Positions 1 to 9,607 are shown, counted from the stretch's first letter. The stretch is 64,000 bases of DNA from Alphaproteobacteria bacterium (GCA_009377445.1 WHUA01000009.1:1-64000); one strand, 5' to 3'. Notes: generated by a model not told the origin, from the sequence alone. Made by a program: numbers and translations.

Positions 1-132
1 CCCGATACCGGCCCCGATACCGGCCCCGATACCGGCCCCGATACCGGCCCCGATACCGGCCCCGATACCGGCCCCGATACCGGCCCCGATACCGGCCCCG
101 ATACCGGCCCCGATACCGGCCCCGATACCGGC
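1..132 (+). repeat. Perfect 12-bp tandem repeat array (11 copies visible)
   Basis: The unit CCCGATACCGGC is repeated without a single substitution from the first base of the window to 132. The array continues left of the window for an unknown length. The absence of any variation suggests recent expansion or ongoing homogenisation by slippage. Confidence 0.97.
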
Positions 133-159
133 AATGCGAGAGCCAACGCCCGCAATTAG
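1..159 (+). CDS. C-terminal end of a PDTG-repeat protein (5' truncated by window edge)
   Basis: A reading frame open from base 1 runs to a TAG at 157-159. Its first 132 bases are 11 perfect copies of a 12-base unit that translates as Pro-Asp-Thr-Gly. It ends in the short non-repetitive tail NARANARN. Because 12 is a multiple of 3, gain or loss of units keeps the frame, as in low-complexity linker or surface-repeat domains. No start is visible because the gene begins left of the window. The other frames across the array are also free of stops (for example PIPA, RYRP or, on the other strand, AGIG), so the coding frame is inferred from the fitting stop and tail. Function unknown; the position at the edge of a polysaccharide locus makes an envelope protein possible. 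Confidence 0.5.
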   Translation, partial: PDTGPDTGPDTGPDTGPDTGPDTGPDTGPDTGPDTGPDTGPDTGNARANARN

Positions 160-482
160 CCAAAGGTTCCAAAGCCTTGGGTCTTTCCTTGTTCGCGTCG
201 TCCGGACCTTGCCACGAAACAAAGGCTTTTTTTAGCCGAATTTGCTGTTAACCATTACGAAAGGCGCGAATTCCTCAACCTGGAAGCATCACCACGCCGG
301 TAGAATCCGGCCTGCCGGCGCGCGCCCGCACAGCCGGACCTCTGATGACATCAAAAAGGCTTTTTTCTGCTCGATTTTGGTATTAATCCAGGCGGCCGGC
401 ATTACTTGGATGGCCTAACGAGCGACCAACGACGGGTTTTCCACATGCATTTTGCGATACTTGCAACCTTCCGGCCCGCATC
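160..482. other. Intergenic region upstream of the asparagine-synthase-like gene
   Basis: This 323-base stretch separates the PDTG-repeat frame from the next gene and is A+T richer than its surroundings. It contains an 11-base perfect palindrome TGATGACATCA at 343-353 followed by A/T tracts and a TATTAAT-like segment near 380, a plausible but unproven promoter area for the downstream gene. I see no convincing gene, RNA or terminator in it. Confidence 0.4.
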
Positions 483-2234
483 GTGACATTCTTCATCGCC
501 TATCGCGGCGCGCCGAACGGGGCGCAAGATTGGGAAAATCGCTGCCGGTCGGTGGCGAGGAACCGCCGGGACTCAATATATGTTGCGACACGCAATCTGC
601 CGAACGGCGAGACCTTCCTGTTCGGCTGGATCGGAAAGAATGCGGTCCCATTGGAGGCGCAAGTCCAGGAAGGACCCGGTCGGGTTCATCTCTCGACGCT
701 CCCGATCGAAACCGCCTCGGGCGAGCCTGAGACCTACCGCAGCGCAACGCTGACAGTCGATCTCACGGACGCCACGGTCGGCATTTCGGCCCCCGTCACG
801 TCGCCGGAGCAGCTATTCTATGCCCAGCGCGATGGAAATCTCGTTATTTCAAGCGACTGCCGCTTGTTGCTCCAACCCGGCTGGACATTGAATCCGGCGG
901 CGGTCTTTGCGGTGCTGCAATACGGCGCGATTCCTGCCCCCCTCTCGATCGCCCGCGACGTCAAGCGCGTGCCGCCGGGGCAGTCCGTCACGATCACCAG
1001 CGCCGGACGGGAGAGTATTCGGCGATTCGTCTGGAACCCCGGCGCAGCGCAGATCCCCGACTCCATGGCGTCCGAAGAAGTGCGGCGCCGGCTTGCGCGC
1101 GTGTTTCCCGTTCCAGGCAGCACGCCGATCGCGCTGCTCTTCAGCGGCGGCGTGGACTCGACGCTACTGGCCGACCAGTTGGCGCGAGACCGGCACAGCG
1201 ATGTTACGCTCGTCAACTACGCATTCAGCGACGACGATCCGGAATCCGCCATCGCCGAGAAGGTCGCTGCTCATTACGGCTACCCGTTCATGCGGATTCT
1301 GCACGACGACGGCAGCATCGATCATGTTCTTGCGCGGGTCGGCGCCGAATACAGCTATCCGTTCGGCGACGTTTCCACCCTGCCGACCAATGCGATGATT
1401 CACGCCGCCATCGGGCGGATATCGCCGCAAAGCCTCGTGGTCGAAGGCACCGGCGCGGACGCGATCTTCGGGCTCACGAAACGTCTCGCTCTGTGGCGCC
1501 GGTTTACGTCCGTCCCCAGCGTGCTTCGGCAAGCCGCCGCGGCCGCGTATCGGGGCTTCGGCATGTGGCGATACGACGGCCCCGTGCGCAAGGCCTGCTG
1601 GCTCATGCGGACGCGGTCGCAGATGCCGCTGATCGAGGCGTCGGTCATGTCGCAGAATTCGTTGAGCGGCATTGCCTATCAAATCCCGGAGGACGATGGG
1701 CAGACTCTGGCCGCCGCCATCCATGACAGCTACATCGGCGCCGTGGACGGCCACGAATTCGACGTAGCCGCGAGCATGGCGAACCTGATGCATCGCTGCA
1801 GCGGCTATTGCGTGGCCAAGTCCTTCGATCCGCTGCGCTCGGCGGGGCTGCGCGTCTTGTATCCCTTCCTGACGTCGCCGATCGTCGATCTCGCCGCGCT
1901 GATGCCGGTGAGCAGCAAATATCGCGACGGCGCGGACAAGTTCGTCCTCAAGGCCATCCTGAAAGAGTCGCTCCCGGGGAATTTGATGGACCGGCCAAAG
2001 GCCGGATTCGAGCCGCCGATGGCCCGCTACCTTCGCATGCCGACATTCCGGGCGTATCTCGAGGATGTCGTGTTCGACCCGCGCAATCCCGTGCTGGATT
2101 TCGTCGATGCCGGAATGGCCCGGCGCATGATCGAATATTCAGGCCAGCACGATCTGACCAACCGGGAAGTTCACAACTACCTCTGGTCGCTGACCTTCCT
2201 CTCGGCATGGGTGGATGCGCACGCCACGCCCTGA
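483..2234 (+). CDS. Asparagine-synthase-like PP-loop enzyme (N-terminal Cys2 lacking)
   Basis: 583 residues starting at GTG. The N-terminal ~170 residues resemble the Ntn-type glutamine amidotransferase part of class B asparagine synthetases, but the protein begins MTFFIAYRG and has no Cys at position 2. Glutaminase activity is therefore unlikely. The C-terminal part is the asparagine synthase domain with the ATP-pyrophosphatase loop SGGVDS at residues 221-226 and the downstream EGTGADAIFG motif. Such proteins adenylate a carboxylate and transfer an amine. In polysaccharide loci, AsnB/WbpS-like members are thought to amidate sugar acids such as uronic acids. Two UDP-sugar dehydrogenases in this locus would supply acidic sugars, so glycan amidation is a reasonable inference, not shown by sequence alone. 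Confidence 0.8.
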   Translation: MTFFIAYRGAPNGAQDWENRCRSVARNRRDSIYVATRNLPNGETFLFGWIGKNAVPLEAQVQEGPGRVHLSTLPIETASGEPETYRSATLTVDLTDATVGISAPVTSPEQLFYAQRDGNLVISSDCRLLLQPGWTLNPAAVFAVLQYGAIPAPLSIARDVKRVPPGQSVTITSAGRESIRRFVWNPGAAQIPDSMASEEVRRRLARVFPVPGSTPIALLFSGGVDSTLLADQLARDRHSDVTLVNYAFSDDDPESAIAEKVAAHYGYPFMRILHDDGSIDHVLARVGAEYSYPFGDVSTLPTNAMIHAAIGRISPQSLVVEGTGADAIFGLTKRLALWRRFTSVPSVLRQAAAAAYRGFGMWRYDGPVRKACWLMRTRSQMPLIEASVMSQNSLSGIAYQIPEDDGQTLAAAIHDSYIGAVDGHEFDVAASMANLMHRCSGYCVAKSFDPLRSAGLRVLYPFLTSPIVDLAALMPVSSKYRDGADKFVLKAILKESLPGNLMDRPKAGFEPPMARYLRMPTFRAYLEDVVFDPRNPVLDFVDAGMARRMIEYSGQHDLTNREVHNYLWSLTFLSAWVDAHATP

Positions 2235-2256
2235 CCCTGCTCCGCAAATGACCGAT

Positions 2257-5040
2257 TCAGGTAGGAGGCTGCTCCGCAAGCGCGAAGCGGACGAGGATGT
2301 GGCGGCGGTGCGGATCGCCGCCGTGGACGTAGCGGCGGATTGAGACTGAGCGACCGCCCTCATCCGACCCGGAGGCGAACAGGTCCCAGGCGCCGCGCAT
2401 GGGATAGCGCAGGTTCGGCTGCTCGCCTTCCGTTACGATGGTGAGCCACCGGTTGTCGCGCGTTTGGATAGCATAGGCAGGAGCCGCCAATCCCTTGAAC
2501 GGCGGCGCCTCGGACTGGGTTCCGGCGACCGGCTTGCGCGGCCCGCTGGCGCCGTCGATCACGCCCGACTCCCACAGCGTCTTGCCGTCGCGCTCGATGC
2601 TTCGCCAGAACCGGGCGCCCCACAGCCGGGCCGAGAGGTCGCCGAGAAACAGGTGATGCGCCTTGCCGTCCCAGGCATAATCGTAGCGCAGCTCGCCGCC
2701 CGCCGGCGTCACGGATAAGGTCGTGCCTGCGCCGGAATCGTGGCGCAGCAGCTCGAGCCAGCCGGTCCGCTCGCTTTCGTACCACAGGGTCTGCACCGGT
2801 TTCTGCTTCCGGCCCCGCCGCTCCATCTGGGTCAGCAGCGCATAGCGTCCCGCGCGCACCACCTTTTCGGCGCGCGGCAACTCGGCCGCCTGAAACCGCG
2901 CAAGGCCGAGAGACTGCTCGACCGCCTCGGCGTCCGGCGTCGGCACCACGATGAAGCGGCTCTGGTCGCCCAGGGACAACGACTTCATGCCTTCCTTGCC
3001 GCCCGCCGCGTGCCGCGTCGTCCAGCGGTCGTATACCTCGGCGCCGCGGAGCGGCTGTTGGAAGACCAGGCTCTGCCCGTCGCTGTCCAGCTTGGACCAG
3101 AGAGCGAAGACCGACTTTCCGTCGCGCCGGTCGAAGCGGTAGGCCTCGACCAGGCTCGCGCGCGCCATCGGCAGGCGCTTGACCCCCTTGAAGCCGTCCA
3201 GCAGCCAGGCCAGCGCCGCGAACTGGCCGCCGCCGGTCTCGAGGCTCGAATCATGCTCGAAGATCGAATAGACGTTGGTGTTCCCGACATAGGTCGCGGT
3301 GTAGTGGAAGAACACCTCGGCGCCGTTGGCGAAGGACCGGATCAGCTTTCGGGCCATCGTCTCGTGATAGCGCGCTGAGCCGGCGTTCATCGGGCGCTCG
3401 CTGCGGAAATAAAGCGGCCAGGTGTTGATCGCCACCCCGGGCGCCCAGACCCGGCGGATACCGACCCTGTCGGCCGCCTTCTTCATGGTATCGACCGCGC
3501 CAGGGTACGGGTAGTAATTCCCCGCCAGGACGTCGACCGTCTTCGGCGACAGATACCGGAAGAGCTGGTCCGGCCCGAAGTCGCCGAGCTGCGTATTCAG
3601 GACCACCTGCGCGTCGGGGTTGGCGCGTTTCGCAGCGGCGTATGCGGCGGTGTGCCACTCGGCGTATTCCTTGGGATTGCTCCAGGTCGCCTCCCGCTTA
3701 CCCAGCATCTTGTTGCCGGGCACCTTGTTGTGGATCTCGTCGGTGAAAGTGAAGTAGCGGATCTTGCCGCGATAGTGACCAACCGACGCCTCGACGTAGC
3801 GCGCGAAGGCCTCTCGCCGCTCGGCGCGGGAAAAGCCCTTGGCCCAGTCGGGAAATGCCCATCCCTCCATGTTCAGCAGTATCTCGAAGCCGTAGCGGCG
3901 GAAAAGGTCGACGTCCTCGTCCTGCCATAGGAAATCGCCCTTCTTCGGCTCCACGCGACGCCACGTCCCCAGGTGGTTCGCCGAGGTGAGCGTCGCCGTC
4001 CAATGAAAGCCGGCGCGCGCGAGTATCTTGAGCGCCTCTTCCGACGGCGTGACGTAGGCGCCGAAGGCGGATTCCCCCGCGGCGATCTTGCGCGGCTTCG
4101 GCAGCACGCTGAAGCTCGTGTCCTGCAGGTAGCCGGGCGCATCCGGCAGCGTCAGCTCGGCCATGAAGACCCCGTGCGCCTGCCCCACGTCGAGCGTGAT
4201 CGGGCGCGACGCGCCACCCTTGGCGGGGGCCGCGATATCGAGCGTCTTGTCCGAGACGACTGCGCCCCCGTCGTTCAGGATGCGAAGGCGGGCGCGCCGG
4301 CTCTTCTCCGCGGCGCCCGCATTGAAAGCCCGCAGATCCATGCGCACGGGCGCGCCGGCGTCGTGGATGTGCCCTAGCGCCGCATCGGCAAGGCCGACCT
4401 CCATGTCAAGCCGCGGCGCGTAGGTCGTGGCCGACGCGCCTTCCTCGAACTGCAGGGCGTCGGCCCAGAGGGTCCCGCGCTTGTTGGCCGAGACATCGAC
4501 GACCCAGTAGACGTCGCCGCTCTTCTTCGCCGTGAACGTGATGTCGTACCGCCGCCACGGATAGCTCGCGCCCTGCGGCGTGAACTGCCGGCCGAGCGAA
4601 ATCTTCTCGCGCTTGATGGCTTTGCCGCGATGCTCGTACGGCCGGAGCGGCGAGATCTCGAGCGCCGCATTCGTTTCGGCAACGTCGGATCTGAGGGAGA
4701 CGGAGAAGGTATAGGTCTTGCCCTTCTCGACCTGCACCGGGGCGCCGGCGCGGAGCTCGACGCCGTAGGGGCCGGCGAGGCGGTAACCCTTCACCGAGAA
4801 GGGCGCGCGCAGGCTCACCGCGCCGTGGATTTTGGTGGTGTCGTCCAGGCTGAAGCTCGGCAGCCCGTTCACATACCAGCGGCCCATCGCATAGCGGTGA
4901 TCGATGCCGATCTCGAAGCTGCTGTTCGCCAGCATGTTCTGCCCGGCCGCCGCCCCGGCGGCGGAAAGGGCGAGCAACGCCGATGCCGCGCAGAGCGCGC
5001 GCGCGAGAACGGTCAGGAGACGGCGGATCAAACGGTTCAT
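2257..5040 (-). CDS. Secreted glycoside-hydrolase-like protein with N-terminal carbohydrate-binding-like module
   Basis: 927 residues with a signal peptide (basic MNRLIRRLL start, hydrophobic stretch, AAG cleavage-like end near residue 33). Residues about 35-210 start with NMLANSSFE, typical of jelly-roll carbohydrate-binding modules of the CBM4/9 type. A central segment (about 330-640) has TIM-barrel glycosidase features, including a strand ending in YFTFTDE whose Glu sits where clan GH-A enzymes carry the acid/base. The C-terminal third is unassigned beta-rich sequence. It lies 3' of a glycosyltransferase pair on the same strand. It could trim or hydrolyse the exopolysaccharide made by this locus. 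Exact GH family and substrate are not recognised. Confidence 0.7.
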   Translation of the reverse strand: MNRLIRRLLTVLARALCAASALLALSAAGAAAGQNMLANSSFEIGIDHRYAMGRWYVNGLPSFSLDDTTKIHGAVSLRAPFSVKGYRLAGPYGVELRAGAPVQVEKGKTYTFSVSLRSDVAETNAALEISPLRPYEHRGKAIKREKISLGRQFTPQGASYPWRRYDITFTAKKSGDVYWVVDVSANKRGTLWADALQFEEGASATTYAPRLDMEVGLADAALGHIHDAGAPVRMDLRAFNAGAAEKSRRARLRILNDGGAVVSDKTLDIAAPAKGGASRPITLDVGQAHGVFMAELTLPDAPGYLQDTSFSVLPKPRKIAAGESAFGAYVTPSEEALKILARAGFHWTATLTSANHLGTWRRVEPKKGDFLWQDEDVDLFRRYGFEILLNMEGWAFPDWAKGFSRAERREAFARYVEASVGHYRGKIRYFTFTDEIHNKVPGNKMLGKREATWSNPKEYAEWHTAAYAAAKRANPDAQVVLNTQLGDFGPDQLFRYLSPKTVDVLAGNYYPYPGAVDTMKKAADRVGIRRVWAPGVAINTWPLYFRSERPMNAGSARYHETMARKLIRSFANGAEVFFHYTATYVGNTNVYSIFEHDSSLETGGGQFAALAWLLDGFKGVKRLPMARASLVEAYRFDRRDGKSVFALWSKLDSDGQSLVFQQPLRGAEVYDRWTTRHAAGGKEGMKSLSLGDQSRFIVVPTPDAEAVEQSLGLARFQAAELPRAEKVVRAGRYALLTQMERRGRKQKPVQTLWYESERTGWLELLRHDSGAGTTLSVTPAGGELRYDYAWDGKAHHLFLGDLSARLWGARFWRSIERDGKTLWESGVIDGASGPRKPVAGTQSEAPPFKGLAAPAYAIQTRDNRWLTIVTEGEQPNLRYPMRGAWDLFASGSDEGGRSVSIRRYVHGGDPHRRHILVRFALAEQPPT

Positions 5041-5108
5041 CCCTTACAAAGACGGTTTTCGCGCCCAGCCTATTCCCTGACCGCCGCCCGTCCAAGGCCG
5101 GATCGGCC

Positions 5109-6248
5109 CTATGCGCCCTTCGCGCCCGCCTTCGCAATCGCGCGGCGGTAGCCCTCGAGGGTCGCCTCGGCCGTCTTCTCCCAGGTAAACCGGCCGAGCA
5201 CACGCTGCTTGAGCGCCGGATCGGCCGTGGCCGCGAAAGCCTTCGACAGAGCGGCCTTGATCGACTCCACTTCCGTCGGCTGGCAATAGAAGGCGTGGTC
5301 GCCGAAATACTCGCGCGGCGAGCCGCGATCGGACGCGACGATGGTGTTGCCGGAAATAGCCGCCTCGAGACTGGCCAGCCCCGGCGTCTCGTAGAAGCTG
5401 ACCAGCGCATGGGTGCGCGCCGCGGCGTAGGCGTTCCGAAGCTCGGCGCCCTGGAGCTGCCCGAGGAACCGTACCGTCGGCCCGGCGATCTCGCGGCACA
5501 GGCGGCCGTAGCGGGGCTCCTCCGAACCGACCAGGACGAGCGGCAGCGACAGCGCATTCGCCGCCTCGATCAGGTGGCGCTGGTTCTTGCGGATCTGCAC
5601 GACCGCGCAGCACAGCACGAAATCCGACAGCCCGAACTTCCGCACGAAGGCGCCGCGATCTCCGTCCCCGAAATGCGGGTCGACGGCATTAGGCACGACG
5701 ACATAGTCGTTCGCGGTGCCGAAGCGATCGGCCAGGAAGTCATATTCCGCCTCGGAATTGGGCAGCAGGACGCCGGCATTGTCGTAAACGTAACGCCGCA
5801 TGCCGTTCGCGCCGATCTGCCGCTCGAGACCATAAAATCGCGCCTGCATGGCGTAGGGCAGGCTCGACTTCTCCAACCTGTAGCGCAGCCGGCCGGGGGC
5901 GCGGCGGCGGAGGGCGTTCATGAGGCGGGAGGCGTGGTAGCCGCGCCGGCCGAGGCGAACGATCGATTCTTCCCGAAGCTCCGCGGGCTCCCACTCCCAG
6001 TAGATCGTCGAAACGACGGTCGGAACGCGCTTCGCCACGAGATGGCGCAGCCGCAGGTAGGTGTAGTGCGGCCGCAGCGTGCTGAACAGATGCACGACAT
6101 CGAAGCCTTTGGTGTCCGGCTCGAGCGCGTCGCTGAAACCGACCTCGACGCCGAGACGCTGCAGCGCCTCCGCAGTCATACGGACCTGCGTGACGTCGCC
6201 CGTAAGCCTCGTCCCCATGCCGGGGCGTGTCTGGATGAGGACCTTCAC
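5109..6248 (-). CDS. Glycosyltransferase family 4 (GT-B) protein
   Basis: A retaining GT-B glycosyltransferase of about 379 residues. The start is taken as GTG at 6248 (MKVLIQTRPGMG) because it overlaps the TGA of the upstream glycosyltransferase in a GTGA arrangement, a sign of translational coupling. The longer frame upstream of this GTG has no domain content. The C-terminal domain shows the E-x7-E type signature (FYETPGLASLEA) followed by ASDRGSPREYF, typical of GT4 nucleotide-sugar binding. The enzyme would add one sugar in repeat-unit assembly on the cytoplasmic face of the membrane. Donor and acceptor are unknown. Confidence 0.88.
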   Translation of the reverse strand: MKVLIQTRPGMGTRLTGDVTQVRMTAEALQRLGVEVGFSDALEPDTKGFDVVHLFSTLRPHYTYLRLRHLVAKRVPTVVSTIYWEWEPAELREESIVRLGRRGYHASRLMNALRRRAPGRLRYRLEKSSLPYAMQARFYGLERQIGANGMRRYVYDNAGVLLPNSEAEYDFLADRFGTANDYVVVPNAVDPHFGDGDRGAFVRKFGLSDFVLCCAVVQIRKNQRHLIEAANALSLPLVLVGSEEPRYGRLCREIAGPTVRFLGQLQGAELRNAYAAARTHALVSFYETPGLASLEAAISGNTIVASDRGSPREYFGDHAFYCQPTEVESIKAALSKAFAATADPALKQRVLGRFTWEKTAEATLEGYRRAIAKAGAKGA

Positions 6249-7195
6249 GTGAGCCGGCGCACCGCGCTGTAGACCCTGCAGCCGAGCAGCGACAGGAGCG
6301 CCGCGACGACGTAGCGGGGATTGAACGGCCGCGCGCGGAGCGCCTTCCGGATATAGGCGCGGCCCTTCACGGCATCCCCGTTGCGCATATGGAAGCTGCC
6401 GATCCAATACGCGCGCTTCGCCAGCACCGCCGGCAGGCGCTGGAGATCGGGAAGGTATTTGTGGAAAATGACCTCGATCGCTTCGATCGCCTTGCCCTCG
6501 CCGAGCGCCGTCATCGCGTCCGGCGAGACGTTGTAATTAACGAGCGGCTCCTGGATGTGATGGAACAGGTAATGCCGGGATATCCGCACGAACAGATCCC
6601 AGTCGTTGAAATTCGTCAGGCGCTCGTCGAACGGGCCCACCGTGTCGAAGCAGCCGCGCCGGATCAATACGGACTGCGGACCGATGTTGTAGACGTTCTC
6701 GTCGAGCGCCTTGTCGAAGATTAGTCCGTCTTCGGGCATGTTGACGGGCGAGCGCCAGTGATAGCGCTCGCGCCCCGGCTCGCAGCGCCACTTGTCGGTA
6801 TAGACGAGCCCCACCTCCGGTGGCAGGCGCCGCATCGCCGCGACCTGCTTCTCCAGCTTTTCCGGGAGCCATTCGTCGTCGCTGTCCTGGAAGGCGATCA
6901 TGTCGCCACGCGCCGCGCTCAAGCCCTGGTTGAGGCGCGCCGTCTGCCCGCGGTTGTCGGCGTTATGAATGTAGAGGAGCCGCGGGTCGCCGTAGGTTCC
7001 CATGATGTCCTTCGTGTCGTCGGTCGATCCGTCGTCGACGACGATCAGCTCGAAGTCCCGGAAAGTCTGGTTGAGAATGCTGTCGACCGACCGCCGGATG
7101 CAGTAGCCGCGGTTGTAGGTGGGCAGGACGACGCTCACGGCAGGCCGGACGCCCGGAATCCGGGCGGACGGCGTGGGTTCGACAAGTGATACCAA
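6245..7195 (-). CDS. Glycosyltransferase family 2 protein
   Basis: A GT-A inverting glycosyltransferase with the family 2 pattern: VVLPTYNRGYCIRRSV near the N-terminus, VDDGSTDDT, and the DxD-type metal site in FQDSDDEW. I place the start at TTG 7195 because TAAGGAG sits a suitable distance upstream, giving 316 residues. A longer frame from TTG 7297 has no ribosome-binding site and adds non-family sequence. It overlaps the following family 4 gene by four bases and probably forms a two- or three-gene operon with it and the glycosidase-like gene. It is transcribed divergently from the GT14 gene at 7354. Confidence 0.88.
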   Translation of the reverse strand: MVSLVEPTPSARIPGVRPAVSVVLPTYNRGYCIRRSVDSILNQTFRDFELIVVDDGSTDDTKDIMGTYGDPRLLYIHNADNRGQTARLNQGLSAARGDMIAFQDSDDEWLPEKLEKQVAAMRRLPPEVGLVYTDKWRCEPGRERYHWRSPVNMPEDGLIFDKALDENVYNIGPQSVLIRRGCFDTVGPFDERLTNFNDWDLFVRISRHYLFHHIQEPLVNYNVSPDAMTALGEGKAIEAIEVIFHKYLPDLQRLPAVLAKRAYWIGSFHMRNGDAVKGRAYIRKALRARPFNPRYVVAALLSLLGCRVYSAVRRLT

Positions 7196-7353
7196 GGGCG
7201 CGCTCCTTACCAAGCTGAATAATCTATTCAAGTCCGCTCGGCAATCCGATGCCGCGGTGATTCTATCGCGGCTCCGCTCACAGGCATTCCCTGCCAAGAA
7301 TGACGCAATATTGCCTTATTGGCTTCACAATATGCGTGGCGTAATACACCGTC

Positions 7354-8274
7354 ATGAATATCGCCTATCTCATCCTCGCGCACGGCGACCCTGCCCATCT
7401 TCGCCGGTTGATCGGGGCGATCCATGAAGACTGGACGCAGATTTTCGTCCACATCGACAGGAAAGCAAAGCTCGGCGCCTTTACCCCGATTATTGACCCC
7501 GCCATGGCCACTTTTATTCCCGACCGGGTGGCGGCGTGTTGGGGCGGCTTCAGCCTCGTCCAAGCCACGCTGAACCTGATGGCGGCTGCCCGGAACGCCG
7601 GCCGGGCGCCGGATTGGTATGTGCTGCTCAGCGGCGCCGACTACCCGATCCGCAGCAACAATGCGATCTACGGGTACCTGAAGGGCAGCGACCGCGAGCA
7701 TATCGCCCTGACGGAGATGCCGACCCCGGATGGGCGCAAGCTTCTCTCCCGGCTGGAACGGCTGCATTTCGAGGGCAGCCGCGGCCGGCCGATGCCGAAG
7801 CGTGTCCTGCTCAACCAGACCAATCTTCTGCTGGAGAAATTCTACAAGCGGAATTACCGCCGCGCGCTGGGCGATATCAAGCCCTACGCTGGCAGCCAGT
7901 GGTGGGCGCTGTCGCGGGAAGCGGTCGACCATATCCTGAGCTTCGTGCGGACCAACCCCCGGCTGGTGCGCTTCTACGAGTATTCGCTCATTCCGGACGA
8001 GATGTTTTTCCATACCATCCTGGGAAATTCTCCGCTCCGGGAAAAGGCGGCCCGCAACTTCACCTATGCGGACTGGAGCCGCGGCCTTTCCCGCAATCCC
8101 ACGCTTCTGACGCAGGAGCATCTGGCGTTTTTCGCCGATCCCGCATTCCGGCTCGACGATGTGGAGGGCTCCGGCCCCTGCTTCTTCGCGCGCAAATTCA
8201 CATCCCAGGACGGCGATCTCCTCGACCGGGTCGACGAGATTCGCACCGACGCCGGCGAAAGGGCGTACGCGTGA
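7354..8274 (+). CDS. Beta-1,6-N-acetylglucosaminyltransferase-like protein (GT14, core-2/I-branching type)
   Basis: 306 residues. The N-terminus MNIAYLILAHGDP, the LLSGADYPIRS segment, GSQWWALSREAVD and PDEMFFHTIL are characteristic of the bacterial branch of the GT14 family, whose eukaryotic members are branching GlcNAc/xylosyl transferases. It likely adds a branch sugar during EPS repeat synthesis. It is the first gene of a forward run with the PP-loop and ATP-grasp genes that follow. A promoter is expected in the short divergent gap to the family 2 gene, but I cannot define it. Confidence 0.85.
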   Translation: MNIAYLILAHGDPAHLRRLIGAIHEDWTQIFVHIDRKAKLGAFTPIIDPAMATFIPDRVAACWGGFSLVQATLNLMAAARNAGRAPDWYVLLSGADYPIRSNNAIYGYLKGSDREHIALTEMPTPDGRKLLSRLERLHFEGSRGRPMPKRVLLNQTNLLLEKFYKRNYRRALGDIKPYAGSQWWALSREAVDHILSFVRTNPRLVRFYEYSLIPDEMFFHTILGNSPLREKAARNFTYADWSRGLSRNPTLLTQEHLAFFADPAFRLDDVEGSGPCFFARKFTSQDGDLLDRVDEIRTDAGERAYA

Positions 8275-8338
8275 GCATCGGGAACGAAATCGACCGCACG
8301 GTTGTTAGAATGCCACGGACCACGGCAGGTTTTCCGAC

Positions 8339-9607
8339 ATGGACATAGGCGAGAAAACCATGGCTTCTACACGCGTCGAACTCCGGCGGCCGATGGCTGA
8401 GCCTTGCGAAGCCAGTTCTGGATCCGCGCTGTATGTCGCCGTGCGGGAAACGCGCGGTCCAGGGCACGTGCGGCGCACGCTGACCATAGACGATGATCAG
8501 GAGACATTTTTCGAGATCAGCGGCAATGTCCTTCCGCCACCGATCGAACTTTACGATTTTGCCGCTCTGTCGACGTTCTTCCTTGCCATGCGTCAGGGCC
8601 GCCCGCTCCATATCGATGGACCGGTGAGCTCAACGCTGCTGCGCAACCTCGAAGAGCTGCAGGAGGTGTGGGCCGCGTGGCGGCCGTCCACCTACACCCC
8701 CATTCCGATTACGGCGGCGGAGGAACGCACCGTTGCCGCGCACGCCCCCGAATCCGGTGTTTTCGCATTCTCCGGCGGCGTCGACGGTACGGCAGCCCTG
8801 CTGCGCCATTACACCGGAGACCTGAACAGGCGCGAGGTCAGACCCGTGGCGGCGGTCATGATTCACGGTTTCGACATTCCGCGGGCGGATACGGCGGCCT
8901 TCGAAACCGCGCGAGATGCCGCCATTGCCATGCTGAAGGAACTCGACCTGCCGCTGTGCGTTGTTCGAACGAATTGGAGGGAGACGATCTGCCGACGGTG
9001 GGAGATGGAATATACTGCCGGCTTGGCTGCGTGCCTTCATCAGTTCGCCGGAGCGGCTGTGGTCGGCGTCGTCGGAGGAGGCGAAGATTATGCGCACCTC
9101 GATCTGCCATGGGGTTCTAATCCTATCACCAACCCCATGCTGTCCGGCGGCGCATTCGCGATCCAAACGGAATGCAACGGGCTTACCCGTACGGAGCGCG
9201 TTGCGCTGATCTGCAAATTTCCGGAGGTCGCGGCCAAGCTGCGTGTCTGCTGGGAAGGACCCGTCACCGGTGGCAACTGCGGCAGATGCGAAAAATGCAT
9301 CCGTACGAAATTGAACTTTCTCGCTGCCGGATACGAGCCGCTCGGCTTCGATGGGCGGCCGACGCAGATGCAGATTTTGGGGATCCCGGCCAGGAACGTC
9401 GTTCAGATTGCATTTCTCGAGGAAATTCTTGCCAGTGCGAAAAAGAATGGCGTGGAGGACCGTTGGCTCGCGGCATTGTCGGCGAGCATCGTCAAGAACA
9501 AGGCGCTGAGACCCTTCCGTCCCATTGCCAAACGCGCGAAGGGGCGTGTCGTACGCGCTTGGAAAAGCGCAACATTCGGGCGGACAAATGAACCAGATCA
9601 GGCGTAG
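8339..9607 (+). CDS. PP-loop ATPase-like protein with C-terminal Cys cluster (QueC-like architecture)
   Basis: 422 residues. A PP-loop SGGVDG at residues 145-150 marks an adenylating N-type ATP pyrophosphatase fold. A Cys cluster C314-x2-C317-x2-C320 (CGRCEKC), with another Cys just before it (VCWEGP), resembles the zinc site of 7-cyano-7-deazaguanine synthase QueC. The N-terminal 130 residues match nothing I recognise, and the protein is nearly twice QueC length. It is not in a queuosine context but between a GT14 and a sugar-transfer ATP-grasp gene, so amide or nitrile chemistry on a sugar is an inference. An alternative start is the ATG at 8360. Confidence 0.65.
   Translation: MDIGEKTMASTRVELRRPMAEPCEASSGSALYVAVRETRGPGHVRRTLTIDDDQETFFEISGNVLPPPIELYDFAALSTFFLAMRQGRPLHIDGPVSSTLLRNLEELQEVWAAWRPSTYTPIPITAAEERTVAAHAPESGVFAFSGGVDGTAALLRHYTGDLNRREVRPVAAVMIHGFDIPRADTAAFETARDAAIAMLKELDLPLCVVRTNWRETICRRWEMEYTAGLAACLHQFAGAAVVGVVGGGEDYAHLDLPWGSNPITNPMLSGGAFAIQTECNGLTRTERVALICKFPEVAAKLRVCWEGPVTGGNCGRCEKCIRTKLNFLAAGYEPLGFDGRPTQMQILGIPARNVVQIAFLEEILASAKKNGVEDRWLAALSASIVKNKALRPFRPIAKRAKGRVVRAWKSATFGRTNEPDQA

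Noticed and set aside
1..132. CRISPR-like array
   Set aside because: The unit is 12 bases with no spacers, so it is a simple tandem repeat that codes for PDTG.
4983..6272. 429-residue forward frame opposite the glycosyltransferase gene
   Set aside because: No family motifs; the reverse-strand frame is a clear GT4 enzyme.
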